From: DASWTL01 sp035575925
Lineage (GTDB): Bacteria > Bacteroidota > Bacteroidia > Sphingobacteriales > Sphingobacteriaceae
Assembly (NCBI GenBank): GCA_035575925.1
Contig: DATLXK010000058.1
Location: 1 to 64,000, forward strand
DNA: 64,000 nucleotides
Reading direction: 5' to 3'
In this document: positions 52,902 to 61,651 of the stretch, in pieces
How positions within the stretch are numbered: the first letter of the stretch is position 1
How the letters are laid out: the number at the start of each line of letters is the position of its first letter
Made by a program: the position numbers and the translations under genes
The notes under the pieces: model-generated
What the model saw: only the letters and a program-made list of their open reading frames with translations
Databases searched by the model: none
Told to the model about the DNA's origin: nothing

Positions 52902-53351
52902 TTACATTCTTATCTTAATAACCACTTTTCTTACAATACCATCACTGATCATGGGGGCATGAACATCTTCAGGAAAGAAAATTGCAAACTGGTTATCCGT
53001 TAAGGTAAAATGAGTGTCGGGAGTGTCATTATAAAAGGCTACATCCTTCTCTTCATTATACTCCCCCTTTTGTGAAACGCAGTTTCCGCGTGGTTTCCAG
53101 CCAATAGTTTCAACGCCTTTTATACAAAATTGGATATCAATATTTTGGTTATGACATTCAAATTTAGCAGCTGATTCTTCTGCAGTCATGCCTGCTTTAT
53201 CAGATATTATAGCTTTTAAACCTTCAGAAATTTCATATTTACCATCTGGTATAGTTAATAAATCCTGAGTGTTTATATATTCAAAAGCTTTTGCAAAAAG
53301 CGGATGAATAGCGTTATATCTGGCCGCATTTGATAAAGAATCTATGATCAT
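52902..53351 (-). CDS. YhcH/YjgK/YiaL family protein (DUF386)
   Basis: 149 aa, full length for the family. A cupin-like beta-barrel with conserved KFECHNQNIDIQFCIKGVETI and the closing FFPEDVHAPMI with a metal-binding His. Family members occur in sialic acid, beta-galactoside (EbgC) and uronate operons, probably as sugar anomerases or mutarotases. Downstream of kdgK on the same strand (81-nt gap), so a helper role in uronate catabolism is likely. Confidence 0.9.
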   Translation of the reverse strand: MIIDSLSNAARYNAIHPLFAKAFEYINTQDLLTIPDGKYEISEGLKAIISDKAGMTAEESAAKFECHNQNIDIQFCIKGVETIGWKPRGNCVSQKGEYNEEKDVAFYNDTPDTHFTLTDNQFAIFFPEDVHAPMISDGIVRKVVIKIRM

Positions 53352-53432
53352 AATCTTAAAAATAAAATAAAGTAAATGGGTATTGCTAACGGAGTAAGTG
53401 TAGAACTATGGCAATTAGTTTTATCTCCACTT

Positions 53433-54458
53433 CTAACGTTGTACTCTTCCTGATCCATCACCTTTTACCAGTTCTTGTACCTCTGATAAAGTAGCGTGAT
53501 TTAAATCTCCCGGAATGGTGTGTTTAATTGCCGAAGCTGCCACACCAAATTCTGCCGCATCGCTCATAGCCATGCCAGTAACCAATCCGTAGATAAAACC
53601 GCTCGCAAAAGAGTCGCCACTGCCAACACGGTCAACAATACGTACTTCATAAGCCTTGGAATGATAGAACTCAGTACCATCATAAACCAACGCTGACCAT
53701 CCGTTATCTGATGCGCTATGGCTTTCTCTAAGTGTTGAAGCAATATATTTAAAGCCAAATTTCTCTTTCATTTGCTGAAACACATCCTTATAACCATCCA
53801 GATTTAGTTCCCCTTTAGTTACATCAGTGCCCTGGCTCGTAAATCCTAGTGTCGTATCTGCGTCCTCCTCATTACCAATACAAACATCTACATATTGGCA
53901 AAGCCGTGTCATTACTTCACGTGCCTTCTCTTTACTCCACAGTTTTTTACGATAATTCAGGTCAATACTGGTAGTAATGCCTTTTGCTTTTGCAGCTTTT
54001 AAGGCAGCCTCAGTTAAAGCAGCTGCTTTATCGCTTAACGCGGGTGTAATACCTGTGGTATGGAACCAATCTGCACCATCCAATATTTTATCAAAATCAA
54101 ATTCAGAGATATCCACATCAGAAATTGAAGCATCTGCACGGTCATAAACAACCTGGGAAGCCCTCATAGAGGCACCTGTTTCTAAAAAATAAATGCCAAG
54201 TCTGTTTCCGCCCCTGGCTATAAATTGAGTATCTACTCCATAACGACGCAAATGATTAATGGCCGATTGGCCTAATGGATTATTCGGTACCTTAGTTACA
54301 AAAGTGCCATTTAATCCATAGTTACATAGCGCTGCGGCCACATTTGCTTCGCCTCCGCCATAAGTAACATCAAAATTATCACTTTGTACAAATCTTTTAA
54401 AATCGGGAGTGGATAATCTCATCATGATTTCTCCCATTGTTACAATTTTCTTAGACAT
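53433..54458 (-). CDS. kdgK: 2-keto-3-deoxygluconate kinase
   Basis: 341 aa PfkB-family kinase: N-terminal VTYGGGEANVAAALCNYG, lid segment RLGIYFLETGASMR, and the C-terminal anion hole/catalytic VDRVGSGDSFASGF. Together with the divergent eda gene it gives KDG -> KDPG -> pyruvate + glyceraldehyde-3-phosphate. Transcribed divergently from eda across a 228-bp gap holding a palindromic operator. Confidence 0.93.
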   Translation of the reverse strand: MSKKIVTMGEIMMRLSTPDFKRFVQSDNFDVTYGGGEANVAAALCNYGLNGTFVTKVPNNPLGQSAINHLRRYGVDTQFIARGGNRLGIYFLETGASMRASQVVYDRADASISDVDISEFDFDKILDGADWFHTTGITPALSDKAAALTEAALKAAKAKGITTSIDLNYRKKLWSKEKAREVMTRLCQYVDVCIGNEEDADTTLGFTSQGTDVTKGELNLDGYKDVFQQMKEKFGFKYIASTLRESHSASDNGWSALVYDGTEFYHSKAYEVRIVDRVGSGDSFASGFIYGLVTGMAMSDAAEFGVAASAIKHTIPGDLNHATLSEVQELVKGDGSGRVQR

Positions 54459-54563
54459 TGATATTTTACTTAAAGTGAAAAAGAGGTTTAAAATTCCTCC
54501 TGAGCAGAGGTTTCCAAAAATACGTTTAATGACAATTAAATAGCAGCAAATGTTAAAAAAAAT

Positions 54564-54577
54564 CGAAAACGTTTTCG
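54564..54577. promoter_or_regulatory. Putative uronate-regulon operator between kdgK and eda
   Basis: CGAAAACGTTTTCG is a perfect 14-bp palindrome with a central CG, the LacI-type form. It is 106 nt from the kdgK start and about 110 nt from the eda start, able to control both directions. A 12/14 match precedes the uxu operon. Confidence 0.72.
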
Positions 54578-54686
54578 TAGTTACTTTTCGTCAATTTTCA
54601 ATTAATTGTTTCAAGTGAGTTATGTTGTTTTAAAATTTCTACTTTAGTGACCATATTTATTTTTTACTTATAAGTTCAATTGATGT

Positions 54687-55349
54687 ATGGATAAGAAAGC
54701 AATTCTATTACAACTAATTCCGGAGCAGGGTATATTACCACTGTATTTTAATAGGGATACTGAAGTTAGCGTTCAAATATTAAAAGCCTTATATGCGGCT
54801 GGTATTCGCACTGTAGAGTATACGAACAGGGGGGAAGCAGCATTGGCTAATTTCAGAAAACTCCGTGAAATATGCGATGACGAATTAAATGGAATGTATT
54901 TAGGAGTTGGAACAATAAAAAATGCTGAGTCGGCTCAAGCTTTTGTTGATGCAGGTGCGGATTATATAATTAGTCCCGGACTTGTAGAAGAAGTGGCAGC
55001 TGTGGCTGATAATAATGGATTACTTTGGGTTCCCGGATGTATGACTCCTTCAGAAATTATACGGGCAGAGCATCTTGGAGCGAAATTCGTAAAACTTTTT
55101 CCAGGCAATATTTTAGGTCCAGGCTTTATGTCAGCAATTAAAGAATTATTCCCTAATTTGTTGTTTATGCCTACGGGAGGAGTGGAGTTGGATAAAGATA
55201 ATATTTCGGGATGGTTTAAAGCCGGGGTTTGTGCTGTGGGAATGGGAAGTAAGCTGGTTAGCAAAGACGTTATGGAAAATCAGAAATATGATGAACTGAT
55301 TGCTGCTACGAAAGAAGCAATGGAAATTGTAAAATCGTGTAGAAAATAA
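54687..55349 (+). CDS. eda: KDPG aldolase (2-keto-3-deoxy-6-phosphogluconate / KHG aldolase)
   Basis: 220 aa, family length. Catalytic Glu 44 in VEYTNRGE and Schiff-base Lys 136 in KFVKLFPGN; phosphate-binding MPTGGVELDKDN. Cleaves KDPG to pyruvate and glyceraldehyde-3-phosphate, the last step of uronate breakdown. 26 nt upstream of the transporter gene, so the two form an operon. Confidence 0.96.
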   Translation: MDKKAILLQLIPEQGILPLYFNRDTEVSVQILKALYAAGIRTVEYTNRGEAALANFRKLREICDDELNGMYLGVGTIKNAESAQAFVDAGADYIISPGLVEEVAAVADNNGLLWVPGCMTPSEIIRAEHLGAKFVKLFPGNILGPGFMSAIKELFPNLLFMPTGGVELDKDNISGWFKAGVCAVGMGSKLVSKDVMENQKYDELIAATKEAMEIVKSCRK

Positions 55350-55375
55350 CCAATAATTTATCAATTATAAATAAA

Positions 55376-56686
55376 ATGAATGAACCAAAAATGACCAATT
55401 ACCGCTGGACAATTTGTTCACTGGTTTTTTTCGCTACCACAGTAAATTATCTGGACCGCCAGGTAATCAGCTTGCTTAAGCCCATTCTTGAAAAAGAATT
55501 TAGCTGGTCTGAAACCGACTACTCTAATATTGTTATCTCTTTTCAATTAGCCTATGCTATAGGAATGCTGGGTATTGGCCGCATTATAGATAAAATAGGT
55601 ACCAAATTAGGGTATGCGCTATCACTATTCCTTTGGAGTATCGCGTCTATTATGCATGCCTTTGCTACAAGCACCTTTGGCTTCGGAGTTTACCGTGCTT
55701 TATTAGGAGTGACTGAAGCAGGGAATTTCCCGTCAGCAATAAAAACTATAGCGGAATGGTTTCCTAGGAAGGAAAGAGCACTGGCAACAGGTATTTTCAA
55801 TTCAGGAACCAATGTAGGTGCAGTTATAGCCCCTCTTGTGGTGCCATGGATTGCTATTAATTATAGTTGGCAGATTGCTTTTATAGCAACCGGAGCGGTA
55901 GGGTTTTTATGGCTTATTTTTTGGTTTTTTTTATATGAAATTCCGGCAAAGCATAAAAAGCTTTCAAAAGCAGAATTTGACTATATCCATAGTGACAATG
56001 AAGAAATAGCCGTGGTTGATGGTAAAGAGGCGGCACCTCAGATATCATGGGGCAAATTGCTTACTTATAAGCAAACATGGGCCTTTATATCAGGTAAGTT
56101 TTTAACAGATGGCATCTGGTGGTTTTTCCTTTTCTGGCTGCCCGCTTTTTTAATAGCCGAATATGGTTTGGTAGGTATGCAGGTGAGTTTTCCAATTGCA
56201 GTGGTGTATTTTATGACCACTTTTGGAAGTGTACTGGGCGGATACCTCCCTATGTGGTTTGTAAAAAATAAAGGATGGGATATTGTTCGTGCCCGTAAAA
56301 CTTCCATGCTTATTTATGCATTTTTCCCCTTATTGGTTATATTTTCACAGCAGGCAGGTACATATAATATGTGGTATGCGGTAATTATAATTGGTATTGC
56401 TGCCTCTGCGCATCAGGCGTGGTCGGCCAATATTTTTACTACAGTTTCTGATATGTTTCCAAAAAGTTCTATAGGTTCTGTGATCGGAATGGGGGGTATG
56501 GCCGGGGGACTGGGCGGTATTGCGATTGCCAGGCTTGCTGGAAAACTATTCGATCATTACAAGGCTTTAGGCCAAATTCAAACAGGTTATTACATTATGT
56601 TTTTTGTATGCGGAGTAGCATATATAATTGCCTGGGTAGTTATGTTTAAATTACTGGTTCCTAAAATGGAGAAAATTAGAGGTTAA
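55376..56686 (+). CDS. exuT: Hexuronate MFS transporter (ExuT type)
   Basis: 436 aa, 12 helices, anion:cation symporter branch: RWTICSLVFFATTVNYLDRQ in TM1 (NYLDR signature), RALLGVTEAGNFPSAIK, AEWFPRKERALATGIFNSG, and WWFFLFWLPAFL. This branch imports glucuronate and galacturonate with H+. Location directly after eda and near kdgK/uxaC supports hexuronate uptake. A strong hairpin follows the stop. Confidence 0.9.
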   Translation: MNEPKMTNYRWTICSLVFFATTVNYLDRQVISLLKPILEKEFSWSETDYSNIVISFQLAYAIGMLGIGRIIDKIGTKLGYALSLFLWSIASIMHAFATSTFGFGVYRALLGVTEAGNFPSAIKTIAEWFPRKERALATGIFNSGTNVGAVIAPLVVPWIAINYSWQIAFIATGAVGFLWLIFWFFLYEIPAKHKKLSKAEFDYIHSDNEEIAVVDGKEAAPQISWGKLLTYKQTWAFISGKFLTDGIWWFFLFWLPAFLIAEYGLVGMQVSFPIAVVYFMTTFGSVLGGYLPMWFVKNKGWDIVRARKTSMLIYAFFPLLVIFSQQAGTYNMWYAVIIIGIAASAHQAWSANIFTTVSDMFPKSSIGSVIGMGGMAGGLGGIAIARLAGKLFDHYKALGQIQTGYYIMFFVCGVAYIIAWVVMFKLLVPKMEKIRG

Positions 56687-56692
56687 TTTTTC

Positions 56693-56719
56693 CATAAAGG
56701 CGCAATGAGCGCCTTTATG
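56693..56719 (+). terminator. Terminator after eda-exuT
   Basis: A perfect 11-bp stem (CATAAAGGCGC / GCGCCTTTATG) with a 5-nt loop, followed by TTTACAA, lies 7 nt after the exuT stop. The T-tract is short. Confidence 0.75.
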
Positions 56720-56816
56720 TTTACAACTTCAATAGGTAGTCTTAATTTTCTTAAGATAAAAGAAACTTAAATAACTGCCTGTTGTTTATTATGCATTGAT
56801 TATTATATTTTAAATT

Positions 56817-56987
56817 ATGGCAGAGTTACATGTAAAGAAAAAACCAAACAATTTAACGTGGTTGTGGGTGCTAATCATTTTAATTATAGCCGCTGTTATT
56901 TATTACCTGTATGCTAATAATTATTTTAATACAGGAAATGTAACCGCTATGAAAAATTTAGCAACAGTTAACTATAGGCTGTGCTAA
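56817..56987 (+). CDS. Small single-pass membrane protein (56 aa)
   Basis: ATG at 56817 to TAA at 56985-56987. A basic N-terminus (HVKKKPNN) is followed by one hydrophobic helix (WLWVLIILIIAAVIYYLY) and a short polar tail. No family is recognised. It lies 46 nt upstream of the PRC-barrel stress protein on the same strand and probably shares its promoter, suggesting an envelope-stress companion. Small size leaves some doubt. Confidence 0.6.
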   Translation: MAELHVKKKPNNLTWLWVLIILIIAAVIYYLYANNYFNTGNVTAMKNLATVNYRLC

Positions 56988-57033
56988 ACACTGCTCTTGT
57001 AATTTTACAGTGATACCTTTTAAATAAAAAATT

Positions 57034-57966
57034 ATGTCAACCAGGGAAAATGATTTTGACCATATTAAAGAATTAGGAAAAAGCAAGTTTGAAATAGCTG
57101 AAGGCGACTCGGATATAAGAGGATGGACTGTTAAGAACGAAAATGGCAATATTCTTGGCGAAGTTCATGACCTGTTGTTCGATACGGAAGCTAAACGCGT
57201 ATTATACATTGTTTTGGATATGGAAGGTAATGAACTTAACCTGAAGGACAGGAAAGTATTAGTTCCAATTGAAATTGCAGATCTGCACGAAGGATATAAA
57301 AATGTGATTCTTCCCGGTGGTATGGCTAACGAGTTAACAGCTATTCCAACTTATGAAAGAGGAAAATTAAATACTAAAACAGTAGATTTTCTGGTTCATT
57401 CATTTGCGAACTTAAGTACTCGTGGAACTCAGAAAGCTAACGTTTCTCAGGCTCAACCTTCTGATATTTCAGAAAAAACAGGCGGTTTCAATACTCATTC
57501 ATATAATGAAGAAACGCATGCTTCTTCTCAGGCTCAGCCTTCTAATATTTTAGAAACAGACGGTAGCAATCCAAGAAAAGATGATCATTTAAAGGGAGAC
57601 AAAACTGTAATTGGTGTGTATGAACATACTAATCTTGCACAGGCGGCAGTTGAGTACTTGAGCAAATACGGATTTAAAAGTGATAATATGTCTATATCTG
57701 CACGAAGTGCTGACGAAGATAATAATAAAGGCATAACCGGGTTTTTCCGTTCTCTGTTTCAGGATGATGACGAGGTTCATAAGTATTCGGAGGCCGCACG
57801 GACTGGTGCAGTAGTTACAGTTAATGCATTTTCAGATAAAGAAGCAGAAGAAGCAGCAGAAATTCTCGATCAGCATGGTGCAATTAATATGAATGATAAA
57901 AATAAGGTAAGTGAAAAATATAATTCAAGAATACTGGTAAGAGGATCAGGAAATATAGCTACCTGA
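57034..57966 (+). CDS. PRC-barrel and YflT-like stress protein
   Basis: 310 aa, soluble. N-terminal PRC-barrel (about 20-110: IRGWTVKNENGNILGEVHDLLFD), a low-complexity linker with a duplicated SQAQPS segment (about 145-180), and a C-terminal heat-induced stress protein YflT/GSP17M-like domain (TVIGVYEHTNLAQAAVEYL, then GAVVTVNAFSDKEAEEAAEIL). Such proteins are induced under general stress in Bacteroidota; their molecular role is unknown. Convergent with the asmA-like gene, one base between stops. Confidence 0.85.
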   Translation: MSTRENDFDHIKELGKSKFEIAEGDSDIRGWTVKNENGNILGEVHDLLFDTEAKRVLYIVLDMEGNELNLKDRKVLVPIEIADLHEGYKNVILPGGMANELTAIPTYERGKLNTKTVDFLVHSFANLSTRGTQKANVSQAQPSDISEKTGGFNTHSYNEETHASSQAQPSNILETDGSNPRKDDHLKGDKTVIGVYEHTNLAQAAVEYLSKYGFKSDNMSISARSADEDNNKGITGFFRSLFQDDDEVHKYSEAARTGAVVTVNAFSDKEAEEAAEILDQHGAINMNDKNKVSEKYNSRILVRGSGNIAT

Positions 57967-57967
57967 T

Positions 57968-60400
57968 TTAATTTTCATTTTTCGAATCTTTTTTACCCAG
58001 CTTTATTTTTACATTTCCATCATCCCCGTCTACTGCTAATAAGTTAAGTACGATTCCGCGTTTTGCACGGGTTTCTTTAAGACTATCCGTCATAAATTCG
58101 TCCTTTTTGGGATTTCTTAGCGGTACCTGAAGTGCTATGTTTGTGCCCGAACTAAAACTATATACCCCATCAACGAAAATATTCAGTACGCTTGTTTCTA
58201 TTTTCATAGGTGGTATAATGACCTTATTTCCCTCAATAGTAAGTGTGTTTTTTAGTGATTGGAAAGTAATATTTGAAAAATCGCGGTTAGGAAACGCAAA
58301 CTTTCCTACCTTTTTAATAGGCACAAAATTTACAAGGGCACCATTCCTAAGATCAAAATTCACTGATCCCCGGAATGATCTGGGAACAATCTCGCCGTTA
58401 TTTTTCATACTAGCCGCCATTTTTGTAGATCCAAAGAACACACCACGTAAATTTTGATCAGTAATAGCGTTCTGTCCAAAATTTTCAAAAGCGGTAAATA
58501 ATTTCTTTACATCTACATTAGTGAGACGGGTATCTACAAAAATCTTATTTAATGATCCTGATTGATCTATATTTCCAGTTACTACCAGATTTCCACCTCC
58601 GTGGCTTAAACTTACCTGATTAATTCCAATACCAGATTGTTTTAAAGTGATGTTAGAGACTACGTTGTCGGCAGTAAATTTTTTATAAATAAGCTTATTT
58701 ACTTTTAATACCATGTGTACATTCGCCTGGTCAAGTACTTGATCCAGCTGTTTAAAGATTTTACCTGCGCCACCTCCCGTATTAGAAACAGGCTTAGCCG
58801 TTGTAGAACGTTTACCTAAAAATGCCAGATATTCCCCAAGATTAAGTTCAGGGCTTGATATCCGCCAGTCTAAAATAATTTTTTTAGGATCTGTGTAATA
58901 AAGATTTAAGAAATTACGCAGCGAACCATCCATAAGTAAGGTAGTTTTCCCACTGTTTACCCTCATGTTTTGCAGAAAGAGATCATGGCCTTTAAAATTT
59001 AGCAGCAATGATGTATTGTTAAATTTAAGGTTCCTTGGCCTGTACGTTGCGGCTGCCTGATTTATACGTATAGTACCCAAAATATAACTCTTTTTGCTGG
59101 CATCACTTTGAAAAAAGGGTGCTTTGTAAAGTAAATTTAACGCTGCAGATCCTCCATCAAAATGAAAAGTATTTCCCCCGGAAACGGCATTCAATTTTTT
59201 AAGAGGAAAGTTTGATGTAAATTTTCCTTCAATAATTGGTCTGGTGAGATTACTAATCTCTACCTTTTGAGCTTTAAAATCAATGTCAGACCATGATCCG
59301 GTCAGGTTATTTAAGGTAATAACCGAATTTATGTCCGTACGGCCTTTTCCAGGCACATATTCATTTGTAAAAACACCAGTAAAAGAACAATTATTAATCA
59401 CCTCACCCAATGATGTAAGCGTGTTGTTTTTTACTTGCCAGGTTGCGGTTACAAGAGGCTGTTTAGCCTTGCCTTTTAACTGCCCTTTAATAATCGTTTG
59501 AACGTCTAAGGGCTTTTTTAACTTGTAACTTTGTAATCTTTTGGTAACACGAGGTAAGAGCAGTGTAGATGCCTTTGCGAATGAAATGTTTTTTGCCTTT
59601 ATATCCAGATGAAAATCTGAAGAGGTTTCGGCGAACATAAAATATCCTCCAATGTCAATATCGTCTTTTTCAATGCTTATTGTTTGTGTGGGAAGCGTGA
59701 GCTTTTTTTCTTTATCATTAAACTCAATATCAAGCTTTGCCACTAGATTTTTATTTTTTAAGAAACTTCCAACCCGGGTATTAAATTCAAGCTGGTTTAC
59801 CAGGGTTTTTAAATCTATTGTGCCTTTCCATCCTGTACTGGTATAGTTTATTTTTCCTGTAAAATTACTGATGTCAAAATTGAAATACTTGTTTTTGAAC
59901 TTGTTATCATAAGTTAAGTGTACCTTGTTTAAATCAACTCTGTTGATTTTTCCTTTGCCTTTTTTATTTCCTTTTGGGCTTTTGCTTTTAAATAAATTCG
60001 TGTTGGAATGGCCCAAGCTATCTGAGTACAGATAAATCTCTGCATCTTCAATGGATATTTTTTTTATGTTGGGCGAACCGTTAAATAAGGAAAATGCATC
60101 GAGTGCTACGTACACATTTTTTGCCTGAAGCAGGTTATGTTTATGATTTTCCCATAAACTGTCACGCAGTACCACATTTTTCAGTGAAACAGATATTCCC
60201 GGGAAACCGCGAACGAGTTCAGGCTCCATGCTTTCAATGGTTAAACTTCCATTGATGTTTTCGTTCAACTGTTTGGTAACCATGTTTAAGAGATCTTTCT
60301 TATGCGAACGCACATAGAGAGACACACCTATCCATACAACCAGGATGAGCCCTAGCAGACCTCCTATGATTTTTGCAGCTATATTAATATTCCGTTTCAC
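57968..60400 (-). CDS. AsmA-like inner-membrane protein
   Basis: 810 aa. One N-terminal transmembrane helix (AAKIIGGLLGLILVVWIGVS), then a long periplasmic beta-rich region with the AsmA start (LNENINGSLTIESME, FPGISVSLKNVVLRD) and the conserved AsmA_2-like C-terminal part (GSVNFDLRNGALVNFVPI). AsmA-family proteins bridge the envelope and are implicated in lipid transport to the outer membrane. Divergent from the NdpA-like gene. Confidence 0.88.
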   Translation of the reverse strand: MKRNINIAAKIIGGLLGLILVVWIGVSLYVRSHKKDLLNMVTKQLNENINGSLTIESMEPELVRGFPGISVSLKNVVLRDSLWENHKHNLLQAKNVYVALDAFSLFNGSPNIKKISIEDAEIYLYSDSLGHSNTNLFKSKSPKGNKKGKGKINRVDLNKVHLTYDNKFKNKYFNFDISNFTGKINYTSTGWKGTIDLKTLVNQLEFNTRVGSFLKNKNLVAKLDIEFNDKEKKLTLPTQTISIEKDDIDIGGYFMFAETSSDFHLDIKAKNISFAKASTLLLPRVTKRLQSYKLKKPLDVQTIIKGQLKGKAKQPLVTATWQVKNNTLTSLGEVINNCSFTGVFTNEYVPGKGRTDINSVITLNNLTGSWSDIDFKAQKVEISNLTRPIIEGKFTSNFPLKKLNAVSGGNTFHFDGGSAALNLLYKAPFFQSDASKKSYILGTIRINQAAATYRPRNLKFNNTSLLLNFKGHDLFLQNMRVNSGKTTLLMDGSLRNFLNLYYTDPKKIILDWRISSPELNLGEYLAFLGKRSTTAKPVSNTGGGAGKIFKQLDQVLDQANVHMVLKVNKLIYKKFTADNVVSNITLKQSGIGINQVSLSHGGGNLVVTGNIDQSGSLNKIFVDTRLTNVDVKKLFTAFENFGQNAITDQNLRGVFFGSTKMAASMKNNGEIVPRSFRGSVNFDLRNGALVNFVPIKKVGKFAFPNRDFSNITFQSLKNTLTIEGNKVIIPPMKIETSVLNIFVDGVYSFSSGTNIALQVPLRNPKKDEFMTDSLKETRAKRGIVLNLLAVDGDDGNVKIKLGKKDSKNEN

Positions 60401-60564
60401 GTAACCTCTGACTGTTAGATTTCACTGTTTTAATAGTATAATGTTATTATGTAACATTAAAAGAGGCGTTGTTGTTCTCTTACAGACTATTTAATAAGGT
60501 ATCTTTTAAAGAAATTGAATTACCTCTTTTATCCTTTTAATAATCTCCCTTACTTTGGGGCAAT

Positions 60565-61620
60565 ATGCTATCATTCTTCGAAGCCTCGTTGGCCCGGCTT
60601 TCTGTGCACCATGTCGGAAATAAAAATCAAAGCGAATGGTATGCTCTTTCAGATGAGCCCGTTGTGCTTCAGGATCAATTTTTAAACGGATTATTAAATC
60701 AGTATTTTTTAAAACCTTTTGAAAAAGTAAATGAAGTTTATCGCTTTTACCACCCGACTGATAACCTGGGGTTAAACGAAATATATCACTTGGCTTCAGC
60801 TATATTTCAGGACAACAGCATGTTTCATGAAACCGGTCAGGCTATGGCAAAATTTTTATATGATATATCGGGTCATCCAAATATAAAATCTGGCGAAGTG
60901 TATATCGCATGTTTCCATGGCGTTCAGCATGAAGGTGAATTGTTTGATGCAATAGGAATATTCAAATCAGAAACGAAAGAAACCTATCTAAAGGTATCTT
61001 CCCAATCAGGGGGATTTTCACTGACCTATGAACAGGATGCCATCAATATTACCAAATTGGATAAGGGTTGCCTGATACTTAATTCTGAAAAGGAGGAAGG
61101 GTATAAAGTTGTTGTAGTTGATCAAACTAACCGCGGCTCAGAAGCGGTGTACTGGAAAGATGAGTTCTTAAAAGTTAAGATCAGGAATGACAATTTTAAC
61201 CAAACCAGTAATACGCTTAGCATTTATAAAAACTTTGTTACCAAGCAAATTGATGAAGAATTTGAAATGTCCAAAGCGGATAAGATAGACCTGTTGAACC
61301 GATCTATGAAATATTTTAAAGAGAAGGAAACATTTGATATGAATGAGTTCTCGGATGAAGTGATCGGAAATAAAGAGGCTATTACCTCTTTTAAAAACTA
61401 TAAGCAACAATATGAAACTGAATATGATACGGAGATTAATGACACATTTAATATTTCTGAACAGGCTGTAAAAAAGCAATCACGCGTTTATAAGAGTGTT
61501 TTAAAGCTCGATAAAAATTTTCATATCTACATACATGGGAATAAAGACCTGATCGAAAAGGGGTTTGATGATTCAAAAGCAATGAGTTACTATAAAGTAT
61601 ATTTTAAAGAAGAGCAATAG
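60565..61620 (+). CDS. Nucleoid-associated protein, NdpA/YejK family
   Basis: 351 aa. Matches the Bacteroidota NdpA group from LARLSVHHVGNK, LNGLLNQYFLKPF, and FHGVQHEGELFDAIGIFKSE through IRNDNFNQTSNTLSIYKNFV to the end (YKSVLKLDKNFHIYIHGNK). YejK-type proteins bind nucleoid DNA; the exact role is unclear. Start at the only suitable ATG, after a 164-bp divergent gap. Confidence 0.88.
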   Translation: MLSFFEASLARLSVHHVGNKNQSEWYALSDEPVVLQDQFLNGLLNQYFLKPFEKVNEVYRFYHPTDNLGLNEIYHLASAIFQDNSMFHETGQAMAKFLYDISGHPNIKSGEVYIACFHGVQHEGELFDAIGIFKSETKETYLKVSSQSGGFSLTYEQDAINITKLDKGCLILNSEKEEGYKVVVVDQTNRGSEAVYWKDEFLKVKIRNDNFNQTSNTLSIYKNFVTKQIDEEFEMSKADKIDLLNRSMKYFKEKETFDMNEFSDEVIGNKEAITSFKNYKQQYETEYDTEINDTFNISEQAVKKQSRVYKSVLKLDKNFHIYIHGNKDLIEKGFDDSKAMSYYKVYFKEEQ

Positions 61621-61651
61621 CAGACATTGACTTAAGTGTCACGAAGCAGGA

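Noticed and set aside
60530..60564. TTACTTTG before the NdpA-like gene as a Bacteroidota -7 promoter box
   Set aside because: Match to TAnnTTTG is imperfect, no -33 box is evident and the start site would fall at the ATG.
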